From: Deltaproteobacteria bacterium
GTDB lineage: Bacteria; Desulfobacterota; Desulfobacteria; Desulfobacterales; UBA2156
Assembly: GCA_019309485.1 (NCBI GenBank)
Contig: JAFDGC010000015.1
Span: 1-40,000 of the forward strand
Direction of reading: 5' to 3'
DNA length: 40,000 nucleotides
How positions within the stretch are numbered: the stretch's first letter is position 1; each line of letters opens with the position of its first letter. Below, one piece after another: positions 26,583 to 35,647 of this stretch. The notes under the pieces are model-generated. The model was not told the DNA's origin. It saw only the letters and a list, made by a program, of their open reading frames with translations, and did not search any database. The position numbers were made by a program, and so were the translations under genes.

Positions 26583-26800
26583 TTTTTATGATCCCATCAC
26601 TTTTGACAAGATCGTAAAAAGGCTTTTGTGAGCGCCATCCAAGCCTTTTCGGAAAAAGAGAGACAAAGGATTGAGCGTTAAAAATCTCAAGCTGTTTGAG
26701 GCACTCGTGCCGAGTTCTTGAGATTTAGCGAAACCCTTTGGATCTCCCGAAAAGGATTGCGGCGCGAACAAAATCGGCCTTTTTACGATTCCATCACTTT
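26583..26800. repeat. Long palindromic element with flanking direct repeats, between glyQ and the GHMP kinase gene
   Basis: A 22-bp sequence, TTTTTAYGATYCCATCACTTTT, occurs at 26583-26604 and again at 26779-26800 with two mismatches. Between them lies a long imperfect palindrome: ATCGTAAAAAGGC (26611-26623) against GCCTTTTTACGAT (26776-26788), continuing inwards (AAGCCTTTTCGG with CCGAAAAGG; AATCTCAAG with CTTGAGATT) to a centre near GGCACTCGTGCC (26700-26711). It resembles a miniature inverted-repeat element. The rest of the 413-bp gap (26429-26582 and 26801-26841) shows repeated GGGGTCAAGG motifs near 26500-26545 and no gene. Confidence 0.75.
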
Positions 26801-26841
26801 TAAGAATATTAAAAGAGTCTTATACCATTCCATCCAGAGCC

Positions 26842-27894
26842 TTACAATACCCCCTTGGAGGCAATGGCGACCGGCAAAATCCGGGCTCCCTTGATTTTGG
26901 AAAGAATCTTTGTCCATGGATCCTTCAGGGCCTCGATGCACTCTTTTTCCCCGACAGCCCAGACGCATCCCCCGCCGCCGGCCCCCGTAAACCGGGCGCC
27001 GCAGCCTTGTTCCTTGGCGGCGCGGAAAAGCTTTTTTCCGGCGGGATCCAGAACATCGGGGGTCAATTTCATCCGCAGTTCGGTTTCCTCCAGAACCGCC
27101 CGGGCGCAACCCTCGAAATCTTTTTCAGCCACTGCCTTTTCCAACCGGTGGGTGTTGGCGATGATGGCCGCCCACAGGGCCCGGTGTTTGCCTTCCAGGA
27201 ACTGGCGCACCCACCTGCCGTTGATGTCTTTGGATGCATGGGGTCTTCCGCCGTAGCACACAAGAAGATGCCGCTCTAAAATCCGAAAGTCCTTTTTTGA
27301 AAGAAGCGGCACCCTGCGGTAACCGGTTTTACCGGGTGCGGCCCTCCAATACCAGGCATTCACACCCCCGAACGCGGCGGCCAATTGATCCTGGAGGCCG
27401 CAGGGCACCCCCGCCACGCCGGCTTCGAGAGCATGGGCCAGAAGCGCGATGCGCCGCGGGGATAAAGGCGCCTTTTGATCCGGAGCCGTCAGCTTGGAAA
27501 AGGCCGCCACAAGAGCCACCGCCGCCGCCGAAGATCCCCCCAAAGCACTTTTGGGCGGAGACGCCGAATCGATGTGAATGTGCACCCCTGTCGCGTTGAA
27601 ATGGGCGGCCACGGCAAATATCAGTCCCAACGGGTGGCGGAAGGACGCCCTCTCGGGAGATACCGCAACGCTTTTGAAGCCCTTGGAAGAGATTTTCAGC
27701 TTCCCTGCTGTAAAGGGTTTGAGGATGACACGCGTACGCAGATCCAGGGCCAGGTTCACGGTGCTGGGGGACAGATGTTGCAGGGGAAGGTGAAAAGTGG
27801 AAAGATCCACCGTGCCGCCAGCGTCGATGCGGCAAGGGGCGGAAGCTTCCACCGGTGCGCGTTCCAGCATTTTTTGCATGTGGGTTGTCATCAT
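26842..27894 (-). CDS. GHMP-superfamily kinase (heptose/galactokinase-like)
   Basis: About 350 residues from ATG 27894, which overlaps the recO stop by one base (TGATG); ATG 27891 is equally possible. The longer open frame lies within recO and is rejected. Motif 1 is APCRIDAGGTVDLSTF, motif 2 (phosphate loop) PPKSALGGSSAAAVAL (113-128) and motif 3 GARFTGAGGGGCVWAV (299-314), so the ATP-binding fold is complete. The sugar-binding start resembles D-glycero-D-manno-heptose-7-phosphate kinases and galactokinases, and the substrate is not determinable here. It sits between recO and glyQ in one transcription direction. Confidence 0.87.
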   Translation of the reverse strand: MMTTHMQKMLERAPVEASAPCRIDAGGTVDLSTFHLPLQHLSPSTVNLALDLRTRVILKPFTAGKLKISSKGFKSVAVSPERASFRHPLGLIFAVAAHFNATGVHIHIDSASPPKSALGGSSAAAVALVAAFSKLTAPDQKAPLSPRRIALLAHALEAGVAGVPCGLQDQLAAAFGGVNAWYWRAAPGKTGYRRVPLLSKKDFRILERHLLVCYGGRPHASKDINGRWVRQFLEGKHRALWAAIIANTHRLEKAVAEKDFEGCARAVLEETELRMKLTPDVLDPAGKKLFRAAKEQGCGARFTGAGGGGCVWAVGEKECIEALKDPWTKILSKIKGARILPVAIASKGVL

Positions 27895-28649
27895 CACCGC
27901 AGTTGCTTTAATACCTTCAGACTGCGCAGGGGCTTTCCCAGATGCAAGGGCACAAAGGTTTCCAAAAATTGTCCGGCCTCTTGTCGGGCCGCCGGGGTCC
28001 ATCGAAGGCGTCTCACCGCATCCAGGTCCGCATCGGCCATCCACTGCAACTGCTTTAAAAGCCCTTTGGATAAAATCGACGCCGGTGTCAAGGTCGACTT
28101 GCATTTGTCACACACCAGGGCGCCTTTTGCAAGCTCAAAGGCGGCATTCGATCCCGGCATATCTTCCAGCGCCGTGCGGCATCCGCTGCAATGGGTGAGA
28201 TTGGGCTGCATCCCGGCCAGCTTCAAAAAGCGAACCTGGAAAATCAGCGACAGGACCTCCTCGGGCATCTCCCGCCGGTCTAGGCCTTCCAGGACAAACT
28301 CCAAAAGCCGGAACAAGACGGGCTGGGCATGGCCTTCCTCACTCCATGCATGGACCACGTCCGTCCAGTAGCCGGCGTATGCGGTCTTTTTAAAATCGGT
28401 GCGGATGCCGGGGTGGGCGTTCACCAGGTTTGCTTCCTGAAGGACCGGCATGCCTTTGCCCCGGCGGCATACAACATCGATGAAAGAAAAAAGTTCCAGG
28501 ACACCCGAAAACCGCCGCGTGCTTTTCTTGGCGGCCTTGGCGATGACGGTGAGCTTTCCTTCGCTTTGGGTGAAAAGGGTGACGATGAGATCGTAATCCC
28601 CGTAATCGGCGTGGCGCAACACGATGGCGGGGCTGGAAAAGACGGACAC
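27894..28649 (-). CDS. recO: DNA repair protein RecO
   Basis: 251 residues from GTG 28649, four bases after the mgtE stop. The open frame runs on upstream but overlaps mgtE. The N-terminal OB fold has SSPAIVLRHADYGDYDLIVTLFT and GKLTVIAKAAKKSTRRFSG, both typical of RecO. A zinc-finger of four cysteines follows, C154-x2-C157 and C180-x2-C183. RecO loads RecA onto SSB-coated single strands and anneals complementary strands. Its stop overlaps the GHMP kinase start. Confidence 0.95.
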   Translation of the reverse strand: MSVFSSPAIVLRHADYGDYDLIVTLFTQSEGKLTVIAKAAKKSTRRFSGVLELFSFIDVVCRRGKGMPVLQEANLVNAHPGIRTDFKKTAYAGYWTDVVHAWSEEGHAQPVLFRLLEFVLEGLDRREMPEEVLSLIFQVRFLKLAGMQPNLTHCSGCRTALEDMPGSNAAFELAKGALVCDKCKSTLTPASILSKGLLKQLQWMADADLDAVRRLRWTPAARQEAGQFLETFVPLHLGKPLRSLKVLKQLR

Positions 28650-28653
28650 AGGA

Positions 28654-30006
28654 TCAGATTCCAAGGAGAACCGTGGCAATTTGAAAGTAGAAAAAAACAC
28701 TGACGATGTCGATGGATGTGGTGACAAAGGGACCGGTGGCCACCGCCGGGTCGATATGGAATCGCGCAAACGCCATGGGAACAAAGGAGCCGATCAGGGC
28801 CGCCACCGACATGGAACAGATCAGGGCCAGCCCCACGGATACGGCAAGGGCCATGGTGCTGAATCGGACTTGGGCCACCGTCCCGATGAAGACCCCGTAT
28901 ACGACCCCCAGGATCAACCCCACAGCCAGTTCCTTGAAGACCACCCGCCAGATGTCCCGGATGTGAAGCCGTCCGGTGGCCAGTCCCCGCACCACGATGG
29001 TGGAAGACTGGGTGCCGATATTCCCCCCCATTCCCATGATCACCGGGATGAAGGCCGCAAGATAAGCGAACTGGGTCAACTCGCCTTCGAAATGGCCGAT
29101 GACGAAAAACGCGATGATCCCGCCCACACAACTGGCGAAAAGCCAGGGGAGCCGGATCCGGGTACTCTTGAAAACGGATTTGGTCTCGACGAACTCCTCC
29201 CCTGCGCCGGCCATCTTGAGGATGTCTTCGGTGGCTTCCCGCCGGAGGATGTCGATGACGTCGTCCACGGTGACGATCCCCACCAGCCGGTGGCTTTCGT
29301 CCACCACGGGAACCGCCAGAAAATCGTACCGGGCCACGATGCGCGCCACTTCTTCCTGATCCCAGTGGGTCTGCACGGAAATGACATCGGTGGTGATGAT
29401 TTCTTTGAGCTGGGTTTCAGGGGGAACCAGCACCAGTTGCCGCAAAGAGCTGACCCCCACCAGCCTTCCGTATTCGTCCACCACATACAGATAAAAAGGC
29501 ATTTCCACATCCTGATGCTCCTTCTGGATGTGTTCGATGGCCTCCTTGACGGTCATGTCCTGTTTCAGGGCGATGAAATCCGTCACCATGATACGGCCCG
29601 CCGTCTCCTCGTCGTACTTGAGGATGTCCTCCAGGTCTTCCAGGCCCTTTTCCTTCATCTTTTTCAAGAGAAGATCGGCCTTTTCTTCCGGAAGAAGACT
29701 GAGGAGATCGGCGGCGTCGTCTTCGGCGAGTTCTTCCAGGATCTCCATCAGAAGGTCCATGTCCATGTCTTCCACGAGATCGAGAAGAATGTCTTCGTCC
29801 AGTTCCATCAACAGGTGCCCCTTCTTTTCGGGGCCGTCGATGAGGTCGAAGAGCCTTTTCTGGTTCGACCGGGATAAGGAACGGAATACGATGGAAAGAT
29901 CGGCGGCATGGGCCATGTTGAGAATCTTGGTCAAGTGGGAGGTGGCCCCCCGCCGGAGCAGACGCTTGATGCTCTCCACCAGTATTCGGTTACGATCATT
30001 GGACAT
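28654..30006 (-). CDS. mgtE: Magnesium transporter MgtE
   Basis: 450 residues from ATG 30006, preceded by GGAAGGA seven bases upstream. A TTG 21 bp earlier keeps the frame open but overlaps the upstream gene's stop. An Asp/Glu-rich MgtE-N domain (~10-125, LMELDEDILLDLVEDMDMDL) is followed by a CBS pair (~135-255, containing DFLAVPVVDESHRLVGIVTVDDVI) and a five-helix membrane domain (~285-450) with the pore signature GNIGTQSSTIVVRGLA. The cytosolic domains close the channel when magnesium is high. It is in line with rodZ upstream and recO downstream. Confidence 0.95.
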   Translation of the reverse strand: MSNDRNRILVESIKRLLRRGATSHLTKILNMAHAADLSIVFRSLSRSNQKRLFDLIDGPEKKGHLLMELDEDILLDLVEDMDMDLLMEILEELAEDDAADLLSLLPEEKADLLLKKMKEKGLEDLEDILKYDEETAGRIMVTDFIALKQDMTVKEAIEHIQKEHQDVEMPFYLYVVDEYGRLVGVSSLRQLVLVPPETQLKEIITTDVISVQTHWDQEEVARIVARYDFLAVPVVDESHRLVGIVTVDDVIDILRREATEDILKMAGAGEEFVETKSVFKSTRIRLPWLFASCVGGIIAFFVIGHFEGELTQFAYLAAFIPVIMGMGGNIGTQSSTIVVRGLATGRLHIRDIWRVVFKELAVGLILGVVYGVFIGTVAQVRFSTMALAVSVGLALICSMSVAALIGSFVPMAFARFHIDPAVATGPFVTTSIDIVSVFFYFQIATVLLGI

Positions 30007-30023
30007 GCGGAGATCCTTCCCTT

Positions 30024-30776
30024 TCAAGGAAACTTCACTTTCGCGGGCCGTCCCGGTTCGCCTTCAACAAAAAAGGGTTCTCCGTTGAGGATCATGGCCA
30101 CGGCGGCCGGATTCTCGATGTGCAGTCTGAGTCCCGACAGGGCTTTCAATGCCAGTTCATCCCCTGTTTTGAGGCGATATTCCTTGGGGCCTTGGTCGTC
30201 GATGGTCACGCGAACCCAGGTGTCTGATAACGCCTTCATATTGAGGAGGTGTCCGCTTGAAGGGACCGGTACTTCCGTCGTGGAGGGTTCTGTGGAGGCG
30301 TCTCGTATGAACGGCTCATCGTTTTTATGCCCTCCCTGAGAGGCGGCGTTTTCGACCTTGGCCGCCGGACGGGAAACGGGTGAAAATTTTCCCTTCACCG
30401 CCGACATGCCCCACACGGACAGGAAGATGATGCCGGCGAATCCCGCCAGGGAAAGGACCAGACCCGGCCAGAAGCGTCTTCGGCCGGGGGGAGGTTTTAC
30501 ACGAACCCTTCCGGCGTAAACAGGGGGCGGCACCTTCTCAAGATAGAGCCGAACGGCTTCCTTCGGATCCGCCCCCACCGCTTCGGCGTAAGATCGGATG
30601 AATCCTTTCAAGTACACCATCTGGGGGAGCCGGGACCAGGCTTCACGCTCAATGTCCTGCAGGAGATAGGCCGGTATTTTGGTGATCTCGGATACTTGTC
30701 GGATGGACATGCTCCGGTGTTCCCGAACGGCGCGCAGGTATCGGCCGAAGGACGTTTCCGGTGTTTCGTCGGCCAT
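30024..30776 (-). CDS. rodZ: RodZ-like membrane protein with N-terminal helix-turn-helix
   Basis: 250 residues. An N-terminal HTH (~8-75, FGRYLRAVREHRSMSIRQVSEITKIPAYLLQDIE) continues with YLKGFIRSYAEAVG, which is diagnostic of RodZ. A basic Pro/Arg linker, one membrane helix (~103-124) and a periplasmic linker lead to a C-terminal DUF4115-type domain (~180-250) containing WVRVTIDDQGPKEYRLKTGDE. In other bacteria RodZ links MreB to the cell wall machinery. It sits between the SurA-like gene (three-base gap) and mgtE. Confidence 0.9.
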   Translation of the reverse strand: MADETPETSFGRYLRAVREHRSMSIRQVSEITKIPAYLLQDIEREAWSRLPQMVYLKGFIRSYAEAVGADPKEAVRLYLEKVPPPVYAGRVRVKPPPGRRRFWPGLVLSLAGFAGIIFLSVWGMSAVKGKFSPVSRPAAKVENAASQGGHKNDEPFIRDASTEPSTTEVPVPSSGHLLNMKALSDTWVRVTIDDQGPKEYRLKTGDELALKALSGLRLHIENPAAVAMILNGEPFFVEGEPGRPAKVKFP

Positions 30777-30779
30777 TTT

Positions 30780-31778
30780 TTAATCGATCCTTTTGACGAT
30801 GGACTGGGTCCGAATTTCCTCGAGCCATGCATCGTATCGCTTTTTGATCTGTTCCTGGAAGAGTTTTTCCTCGATTTCCGCCGACACCTCGTCCACTTCC
30901 TTGGCCGGTATTTCAACGATCTCGTCGATATAAACGATCTGGTACCCCTGTTCGGTTTCCAGGAGCCCCGTGAATTCGCCGGCCCCCTTCCCGGTTAACG
31001 TTTCCCGAAGCCTTTGGGACAATTCTTCGAAATCGAACAGGCCCAAAAGGCCGCCGTCTTCCGCCGCCACTTCCGAGTGTCTGCTGGCCAGCGCTGCAAA
31101 AGGCGCTCCCCTTTTCAGCTCCTCCAGGATCCGTTCCATCTGCTTTTTCTTTTGGGCCCGTTCCGCTTTTCCTGCCCCGTTGGGGACCCTCATAAAGATA
31201 TGCCGGAGCCTATAGCGGGCCTTGGGACCGTAACGTTCTGGGTGGCTTTCATAGTAGCGCTGTATTTCTTCTTTGGTGATGACGATCTTGGATTTCACCT
31301 GTCGGTTTACCAGCTTGGCCCTAAGGAGCTGGTCCTTGACCTGCTTTCGATATTCTTCCAGAGAAAGCCCCTCTTTTACCAAAGCATTTTGGAATTGAGC
31401 ATCCGTCAGCTTGTTTGCAGCCTTGAACCGCTCAATGGTGTTTTCGATTTCCGTTTCACTAACGGACAGGTTGAGTTGTTGGATTTCCTGTTCCGTCAAT
31501 TTTTCGTCGATGAGTTGATTCAGCACATCCTCCCGGACCTTTTTTAGCATCTGCCGTTCCTTTTCCGGCGGATAATTCAAGGATCGAATCCGTGTTTCAT
31601 ACGGTTTAAAGGCCTGGTTGAATTCATAAAGGGTCACGATATCGTCATTGACAACGGCAAGGATCCGATCCACCACCTCGGCGTGCAATGAAACGGGGAT
31701 CCATCCGCAAGCGCCCAGCACCACGGCCACGGCCGATAAAAAGGCCCGGCAAGCCTTAAAAATAGATCGGGGTTGCAT
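30780..31778 (-). CDS. surA: SurA-like periplasmic peptidyl-prolyl isomerase (parvulin)
   Basis: 332 residues from ATG 31778 (ACAGG seven to eight bases upstream). ATG 31796 and TTG 31811 are in-frame alternatives. The signal region ends either at SLHA/EVVDRI (type I) or at an earlier LGAC that could be a lipobox, so it may be anchored. The SurA-N chaperone region (~34-190, AEVVDRILAVVNDDIVTLYEF) is followed by one PpiC parvulin domain (~195-290, YRLRHIFMRVPNGAGKAER ... FDFEELSQRL) and a C-terminal helix. Only one isomerase domain is present, against two in enteric SurA. It aids outer-membrane protein folding. Confidence 0.9.
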   Translation of the reverse strand: MQPRSIFKACRAFLSAVAVVLGACGWIPVSLHAEVVDRILAVVNDDIVTLYEFNQAFKPYETRIRSLNYPPEKERQMLKKVREDVLNQLIDEKLTEQEIQQLNLSVSETEIENTIERFKAANKLTDAQFQNALVKEGLSLEEYRKQVKDQLLRAKLVNRQVKSKIVITKEEIQRYYESHPERYGPKARYRLRHIFMRVPNGAGKAERAQKKKQMERILEELKRGAPFAALASRHSEVAAEDGGLLGLFDFEELSQRLRETLTGKGAGEFTGLLETEQGYQIVYIDEIVEIPAKEVDEVSAEIEEKLFQEQIKKRYDAWLEEIRTQSIVKRID

Positions 31779-31838
31779 TGTAAAACCTGTTCTCATCCGG
31801 ATATATTTCAAAATTTTAAGCGTCTTTTCGCGCCATGT

Positions 31839-31940
31839 GGAGCCTACCCACCCTGAAGGGCAGGCTCCCCGGTAAGGAAAATGCTTATTTTAAGATAGCT
31901 TCCCTTAACACCGCTTTGAAAGGCGGGGCTTTCTGGAAGC
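31839..31940 (+). repeat. Mosaic repeat, internal segment (F), between surA-like and mfd
   Basis: This copy matches 16875-16974 but lacks the family ends. A hairpin GGAGCCT/AGGCTCC (31839-31868) is followed by CCGGTAAGGAAAATG and a second hairpin GCTTCC/GGAAGC (31898-31940) with inner ACCGC and AAGGCGG. Linker and stem sequences are shared with copy A, whereas loops differ. The rest of the 217-bp gap shows no gene. Confidence 0.7.
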
Positions 31941-31995
31941 ATTCCGGTAAAACATCGCCCTGGAGGCCGGGGGTTCCGGATCCGGGGGGATGGCC

Positions 31996-34900
31996 TCATA
32001 TCTTTACAAAGTTAACATGCTCTGCAATGGTCTTCAACAGGTTTCTGGTTTGCATCAGGGGGCCGTTTCCGCTTTTGTTGTCCAGCTTCACCCGCAGGGT
32101 GTCCTTGGAAGAAAGCAAAAAGCGTTTGGGATCCGCCTGGAGGATTCCGGCAAGCCGGGTGGGGTCTTTCATGTGCGCTTTTGAAAAATGCAACACCAGC
32201 TGATCTCCGGAAAGATCCAGACGTCGGACTCCGGCCTTTGCCGCCAGAATCTTGACGATGATCTTGAAAATCAGGTGCGTGCCTTCTGCGGGAAGGGATC
32301 CGAAACGATCCGTCAATTCGGTTTTGAAGTCCATCACCTCTTTGATGGTCTCCATCCTGGAAAGGCGGCGGTAGATGGAAAGCCGCTGGTCGATATCCGC
32401 CACAAATGTCTCCGGAACAAATGCCGAAAGCCCCAGGTTGATTTCCGGCTGGAGAGGCGTTTCCAGGGGTTCTCCCTTGAGCTGCGCCACGGAGTTTTCC
32501 ATCAATTGCAAAAACATGTCATAGCCCACGGCGGCGATATGTCCGGACTGAGAGGCCCCCAGGATGGTCCCGCCCCCGCGGATTTCCAGATCCCGCATGG
32601 CGATCTGGAAGCCGGACCCCAGATCGCTGTGTTCCATGAGGACCTTGAGGCGCTTTTTGGCTTCCGCGGTCATATGACCCCCCTTGGGAACGAAAAGGTA
32701 GGCATAGGCCTGCTGGTCGGTACGCCCCACCCGTCCCCGGAGTTGGTAGATTTGGGCCAGGCCGAATCGATCCGCCCGGTGGACGAGGATGGTGTTGGCC
32801 GATGGGATGTCGAGCCCCGATTCGATGATGGCCGTGGAGACGAGCATGTCGATCTCTTTTCTCACGAAGGAGAGCATCACCGCTTCGAGTTCCTTTTCCT
32901 TCATCCGGCCGTGGGCGACCCCCAAGCGGACTTCGGGGACCAGTTCCTGCAACCGGCGCGCCATCTTCCAGATACCGTGGATGTTGTTGTGGACAAAAAA
33001 GATCTGTCCGCCCCGCTTCAATTCCTTCCGGACGGCTTCGATGATGATCCCGTCCTCCATCTCCGAAACGTAGGTGACGATGGGGTACCGGTGTTCGGGG
33101 GGCGTCGCGATAAGACTGATGTCGCGGACGCCGGTCAAGGACATGTGGAGGGTCCGGGGAATGGGGGTTGCGGTGAGGACCAGCACATCCACAGTGCGTT
33201 TCAGGGCCTTTAGCCGCTCTTTGTGCTTGACACCGAACCGTTGCTCTTCATCCACGATGAGAAGCCCCAGGTCTTTGAAATGGACGTCTTTTTGCAGGAG
33301 ACGGTGGGTCCCGATAACGATATCCACCCTTCCCGCGGCCACATCCTCCAGAATCCGTTTCTGTTCTTTGGGGGTCCGAAAACGGCTGAGGCCCGCCAGA
33401 AAAACGGGAAAATCCTCGAAACGTTTGGAAAAGGTCTCCAGGTGCTGTTCGGCCAGCACCGTGGTGGGCACCAGCAGCGCCACCTGTTTCCCGTCGTTGA
33501 CCGCCCGGTATGCCGCCCGCAAGGCCACTTCCGTCTTCCCGTAGCCCACGTCCCCGCAGATAAGCCGTTCCATGGGACGGGGTTCGGACATATCCTCGAA
33601 AACATCCGTAATGGCCTTGAGCTGATCCTCTGTCTCCTCGTAAGGAAAGGCGGATTCAAAGTCTTGGAACCGGTTGTCCGCGGGCTCGAAGGCATGCCCT
33701 TCCCGCACGCTCCGGGCGGCATAAAGATCAAGGAGTTCCCCGGCGATCCTTTCCGCTGTTTTTTTGGCCCGCTGTTTGACCCGTTCCCATGATCTTCCGC
33801 CAAGGGCATCCAGCACCGGAACGACGCCGTCCACGCCCAGATATTTCTGGATCACGGCCATCCGTTCCACAGGGAGATAGAGTTTGTCCCCCCCTTTATA
33901 GGCCAGAAGGAGATAATCATTGACGGTCCGTTCCACCCCCAGCTTCACGAGCCCTTCATACCGGCCGATGCCGTGATCCTCATGGACGATGAGATCCCCT
34001 TGCTTGAGATCTTCAAAAGCCACACGAACGGACTGGAGAAATTGCCGGCGACGGATCTTTTTCCGGTGCTTTTTTCCGAAAATTTCTTCTTCGGTGATGA
34101 TGGCCAGATTTTCCTCGGGCCAGGCAAAGCCCCGGCTGAGGTATCCCAGGCACAGGACCACGTCCCCTTTCTCCTGTCCCGGGACGCGAACGATCCCTTC
34201 GAATCCGTCCCGGGTCCGGGTGGGGATGCCGTGGTCGGAAAGCAGCGCTTCCAGGCGATTTGCGTCCGCAGGTGTGGCGCAGGCGATGCGCACCCAGCGG
34301 CCGGCGTTCGTATGGCCGTGAACCCAGTTCACCACCGGCGAAAACAGGGATCCGGCCTCATCATGGGAAGCCGGCGCAAGTTGAAAAACGGGATTTTCCT
34401 CCACCGAAAAGGCCCACGGGCCGGTATCGTCTCCATGGGTTGCCGGCGAAGTGACGGTAACAACCTCGGATGTCAGGGTCGTTTTCGATTCCAGAAGACG
34501 GGAAAAGTCTTTCCACTGTAAAAACAAGGAGTCCGGGGATGCGCACAAACGCCCTTCGTTGCAGGCGGCAAGATAGTTCCGGCTCAGGGTGTCGTGAAAG
34601 GCGTCAGCAGCCTTTTCCAGGGCATCGGGCTCCGGCAACACGATCAGAGCCTGAGGTGAAACATAATCCAGGAAGGTGTCCAGTCGGCCGTAAATCAGGG
34701 GGACAAGGCCTTCCATTGTCTCGTTCATTTCCAACTGCTTGAACTGCTGCACCATTTCCCGGATCCGGGTCACCGGTATTTCCATGCGTAAGGCTTCCTT
34801 GCGGATGCGGGCCAAAACCGCATTCATCTCCGATGGGTTTAGAATCGCTTCCCGGGCCGGAAGGAGGACGGCCTCCGAAATGCCGGCCTTTTTTCTCTGG

Positions 34901-35526
34901 GTGGCCGCCGAAAAAAAACGCAGGGAAACCACCCGGTTTCCGTCCAATTCCATTCGGATGGGATCCGGGTATAACGGAGAAAAGACATCGAGGATGCCGC
35001 CACGGACCGAAAAATCCCCGGGTTCTTCCGTGATGGCGGTGCGACCGTATCCGCCGGAGACCAGCTTGGCCGCCAGGACATCCCGATCCACCTCCTCGTT
35101 TTCCATGACCAGTTCCGCGTACCCCGCAACCCGGCTCTTTGGTACCAGACGTTGCAGACACGCATCCACGGAGGTCACGACCACTGGCGCCTCCCCGGTC
35201 ATCATCCGGTAAAGGATGCGGATCCTGGCCGCCGCGGTTTCGTTGTGATAGGCAAGGGACGTGAAAGGGGCCAGATGATAGGGCGGAAAATGATAAATCG
35301 GAACCGGTTGCCCGGAGAAAAAAAACCCGATATCCTGCATCCACCGTTCCGCTTCCTGTCGACCGGCGGCGATGAGAACCACAGGGCGGCGCAACCGTGA
35401 AAAAAGGCGGAATATCAAGTAGGCCAGAGACGACATGGACAGTCCGGCGCACCGGAAATGCCGATTCGTATCGCTTATTTTATCGATAAACGTGTCGATA
35501 TGACTTTTTCCTTGATTTTGTCTCAT
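31996..35526 (-). CDS. mfd: Transcription-repair coupling factor Mfd
   Basis: 1176 residues, a full-length Mfd. It has a UvrB-like N-terminal region (~40-350), an RNA polymerase-binding CarD-like domain near 500-570 (FEDLKQGDLIVHEDHGIGRYEGL), a RecG-type translocase motor with Walker A GDVGYGKTE near residue 660, DEEQRFGVKHKE near 755 and SGLDIPSANTILVHRADRFGLAQIYQLRGRVGR, and a C-terminal TRCF domain (~1010-1110). It removes stalled RNA polymerase and recruits UvrA. The start at ATG 35526 lies 26 bp from the divergent tRNA gene. It lies upstream of surA-like in the minus-strand run. Confidence 0.97.
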   Translation of the reverse strand: MRQNQGKSHIDTFIDKISDTNRHFRCAGLSMSSLAYLIFRLFSRLRRPVVLIAAGRQEAERWMQDIGFFFSGQPVPIYHFPPYHLAPFTSLAYHNETAAARIRILYRMMTGEAPVVVTSVDACLQRLVPKSRVAGYAELVMENEEVDRDVLAAKLVSGGYGRTAITEEPGDFSVRGGILDVFSPLYPDPIRMELDGNRVVSLRFFSAATQRKKAGISEAVLLPAREAILNPSEMNAVLARIRKEALRMEIPVTRIREMVQQFKQLEMNETMEGLVPLIYGRLDTFLDYVSPQALIVLPEPDALEKAADAFHDTLSRNYLAACNEGRLCASPDSLFLQWKDFSRLLESKTTLTSEVVTVTSPATHGDDTGPWAFSVEENPVFQLAPASHDEAGSLFSPVVNWVHGHTNAGRWVRIACATPADANRLEALLSDHGIPTRTRDGFEGIVRVPGQEKGDVVLCLGYLSRGFAWPEENLAIITEEEIFGKKHRKKIRRRQFLQSVRVAFEDLKQGDLIVHEDHGIGRYEGLVKLGVERTVNDYLLLAYKGGDKLYLPVERMAVIQKYLGVDGVVPVLDALGGRSWERVKQRAKKTAERIAGELLDLYAARSVREGHAFEPADNRFQDFESAFPYEETEDQLKAITDVFEDMSEPRPMERLICGDVGYGKTEVALRAAYRAVNDGKQVALLVPTTVLAEQHLETFSKRFEDFPVFLAGLSRFRTPKEQKRILEDVAAGRVDIVIGTHRLLQKDVHFKDLGLLIVDEEQRFGVKHKERLKALKRTVDVLVLTATPIPRTLHMSLTGVRDISLIATPPEHRYPIVTYVSEMEDGIIIEAVRKELKRGGQIFFVHNNIHGIWKMARRLQELVPEVRLGVAHGRMKEKELEAVMLSFVRKEIDMLVSTAIIESGLDIPSANTILVHRADRFGLAQIYQLRGRVGRTDQQAYAYLFVPKGGHMTAEAKKRLKVLMEHSDLGSGFQIAMRDLEIRGGGTILGASQSGHIAAVGYDMFLQLMENSVAQLKGEPLETPLQPEINLGLSAFVPETFVADIDQRLSIYRRLSRMETIKEVMDFKTELTDRFGSLPAEGTHLIFKIIVKILAAKAGVRRLDLSGDQLVLHFSKAHMKDPTRLAGILQADPKRFLLSSKDTLRVKLDNKSGNGPLMQTRNLLKTIAEHVNFVKI

Positions 35527-35540
35527 AAACTAAGTAAGTT
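35512..35540 (+). promoter_or_regulatory. Possible promoter of the tRNA-Thr gene
   Basis: TTGATT (35512-35517) and TAAGTT (35535-35540) are 17 bp apart and end 12 bp before the tRNA. The -10 box is poor. The site overlaps the first codons of the divergent mfd gene. It is a plausible sigma-70 promoter and nothing more. Confidence 0.35.
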
Positions 35541-35552
35541 ACCTGCGTTTGG

Positions 35553-35628
35553 GCCGGCGTAGCTCAGCTGGTAGAGCAGCTGATTCGTAATCAGCAGGTC
35601 GGCGGTTCGAGTCCGCCCGCCGGCTCCA
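35553..35628 (+). tRNA. tRNA-Thr (anticodon CGT), CCA encoded
   Basis: A full cloverleaf of 76 bases. The acceptor stem is GCCGGCG/CGCCGGC (35553-35559 with 35618-35624), the D arm has GCTC ... GAGC, the anticodon stem GCTGA/TCAGC (35579-35583 with 35591-35595) holds loop TTCGTAA with anticodon CGT at 35586-35588, and the T arm is GGCGG/CCGCC with loop TTCGAGT. Discriminator T is followed by CCA in the genomic sequence. It reads the threonine codon ACG. Confidence 0.97.
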
Positions 35629-35647
35629 TGGTTTTTAGGCCCGCGCA

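Noticed and set aside
28624-29877. 417-residue plus-strand ORF
   Set aside because: It is the antisense of mgtE; the Asp/His-rich composition is a by-product of the opposite frame.
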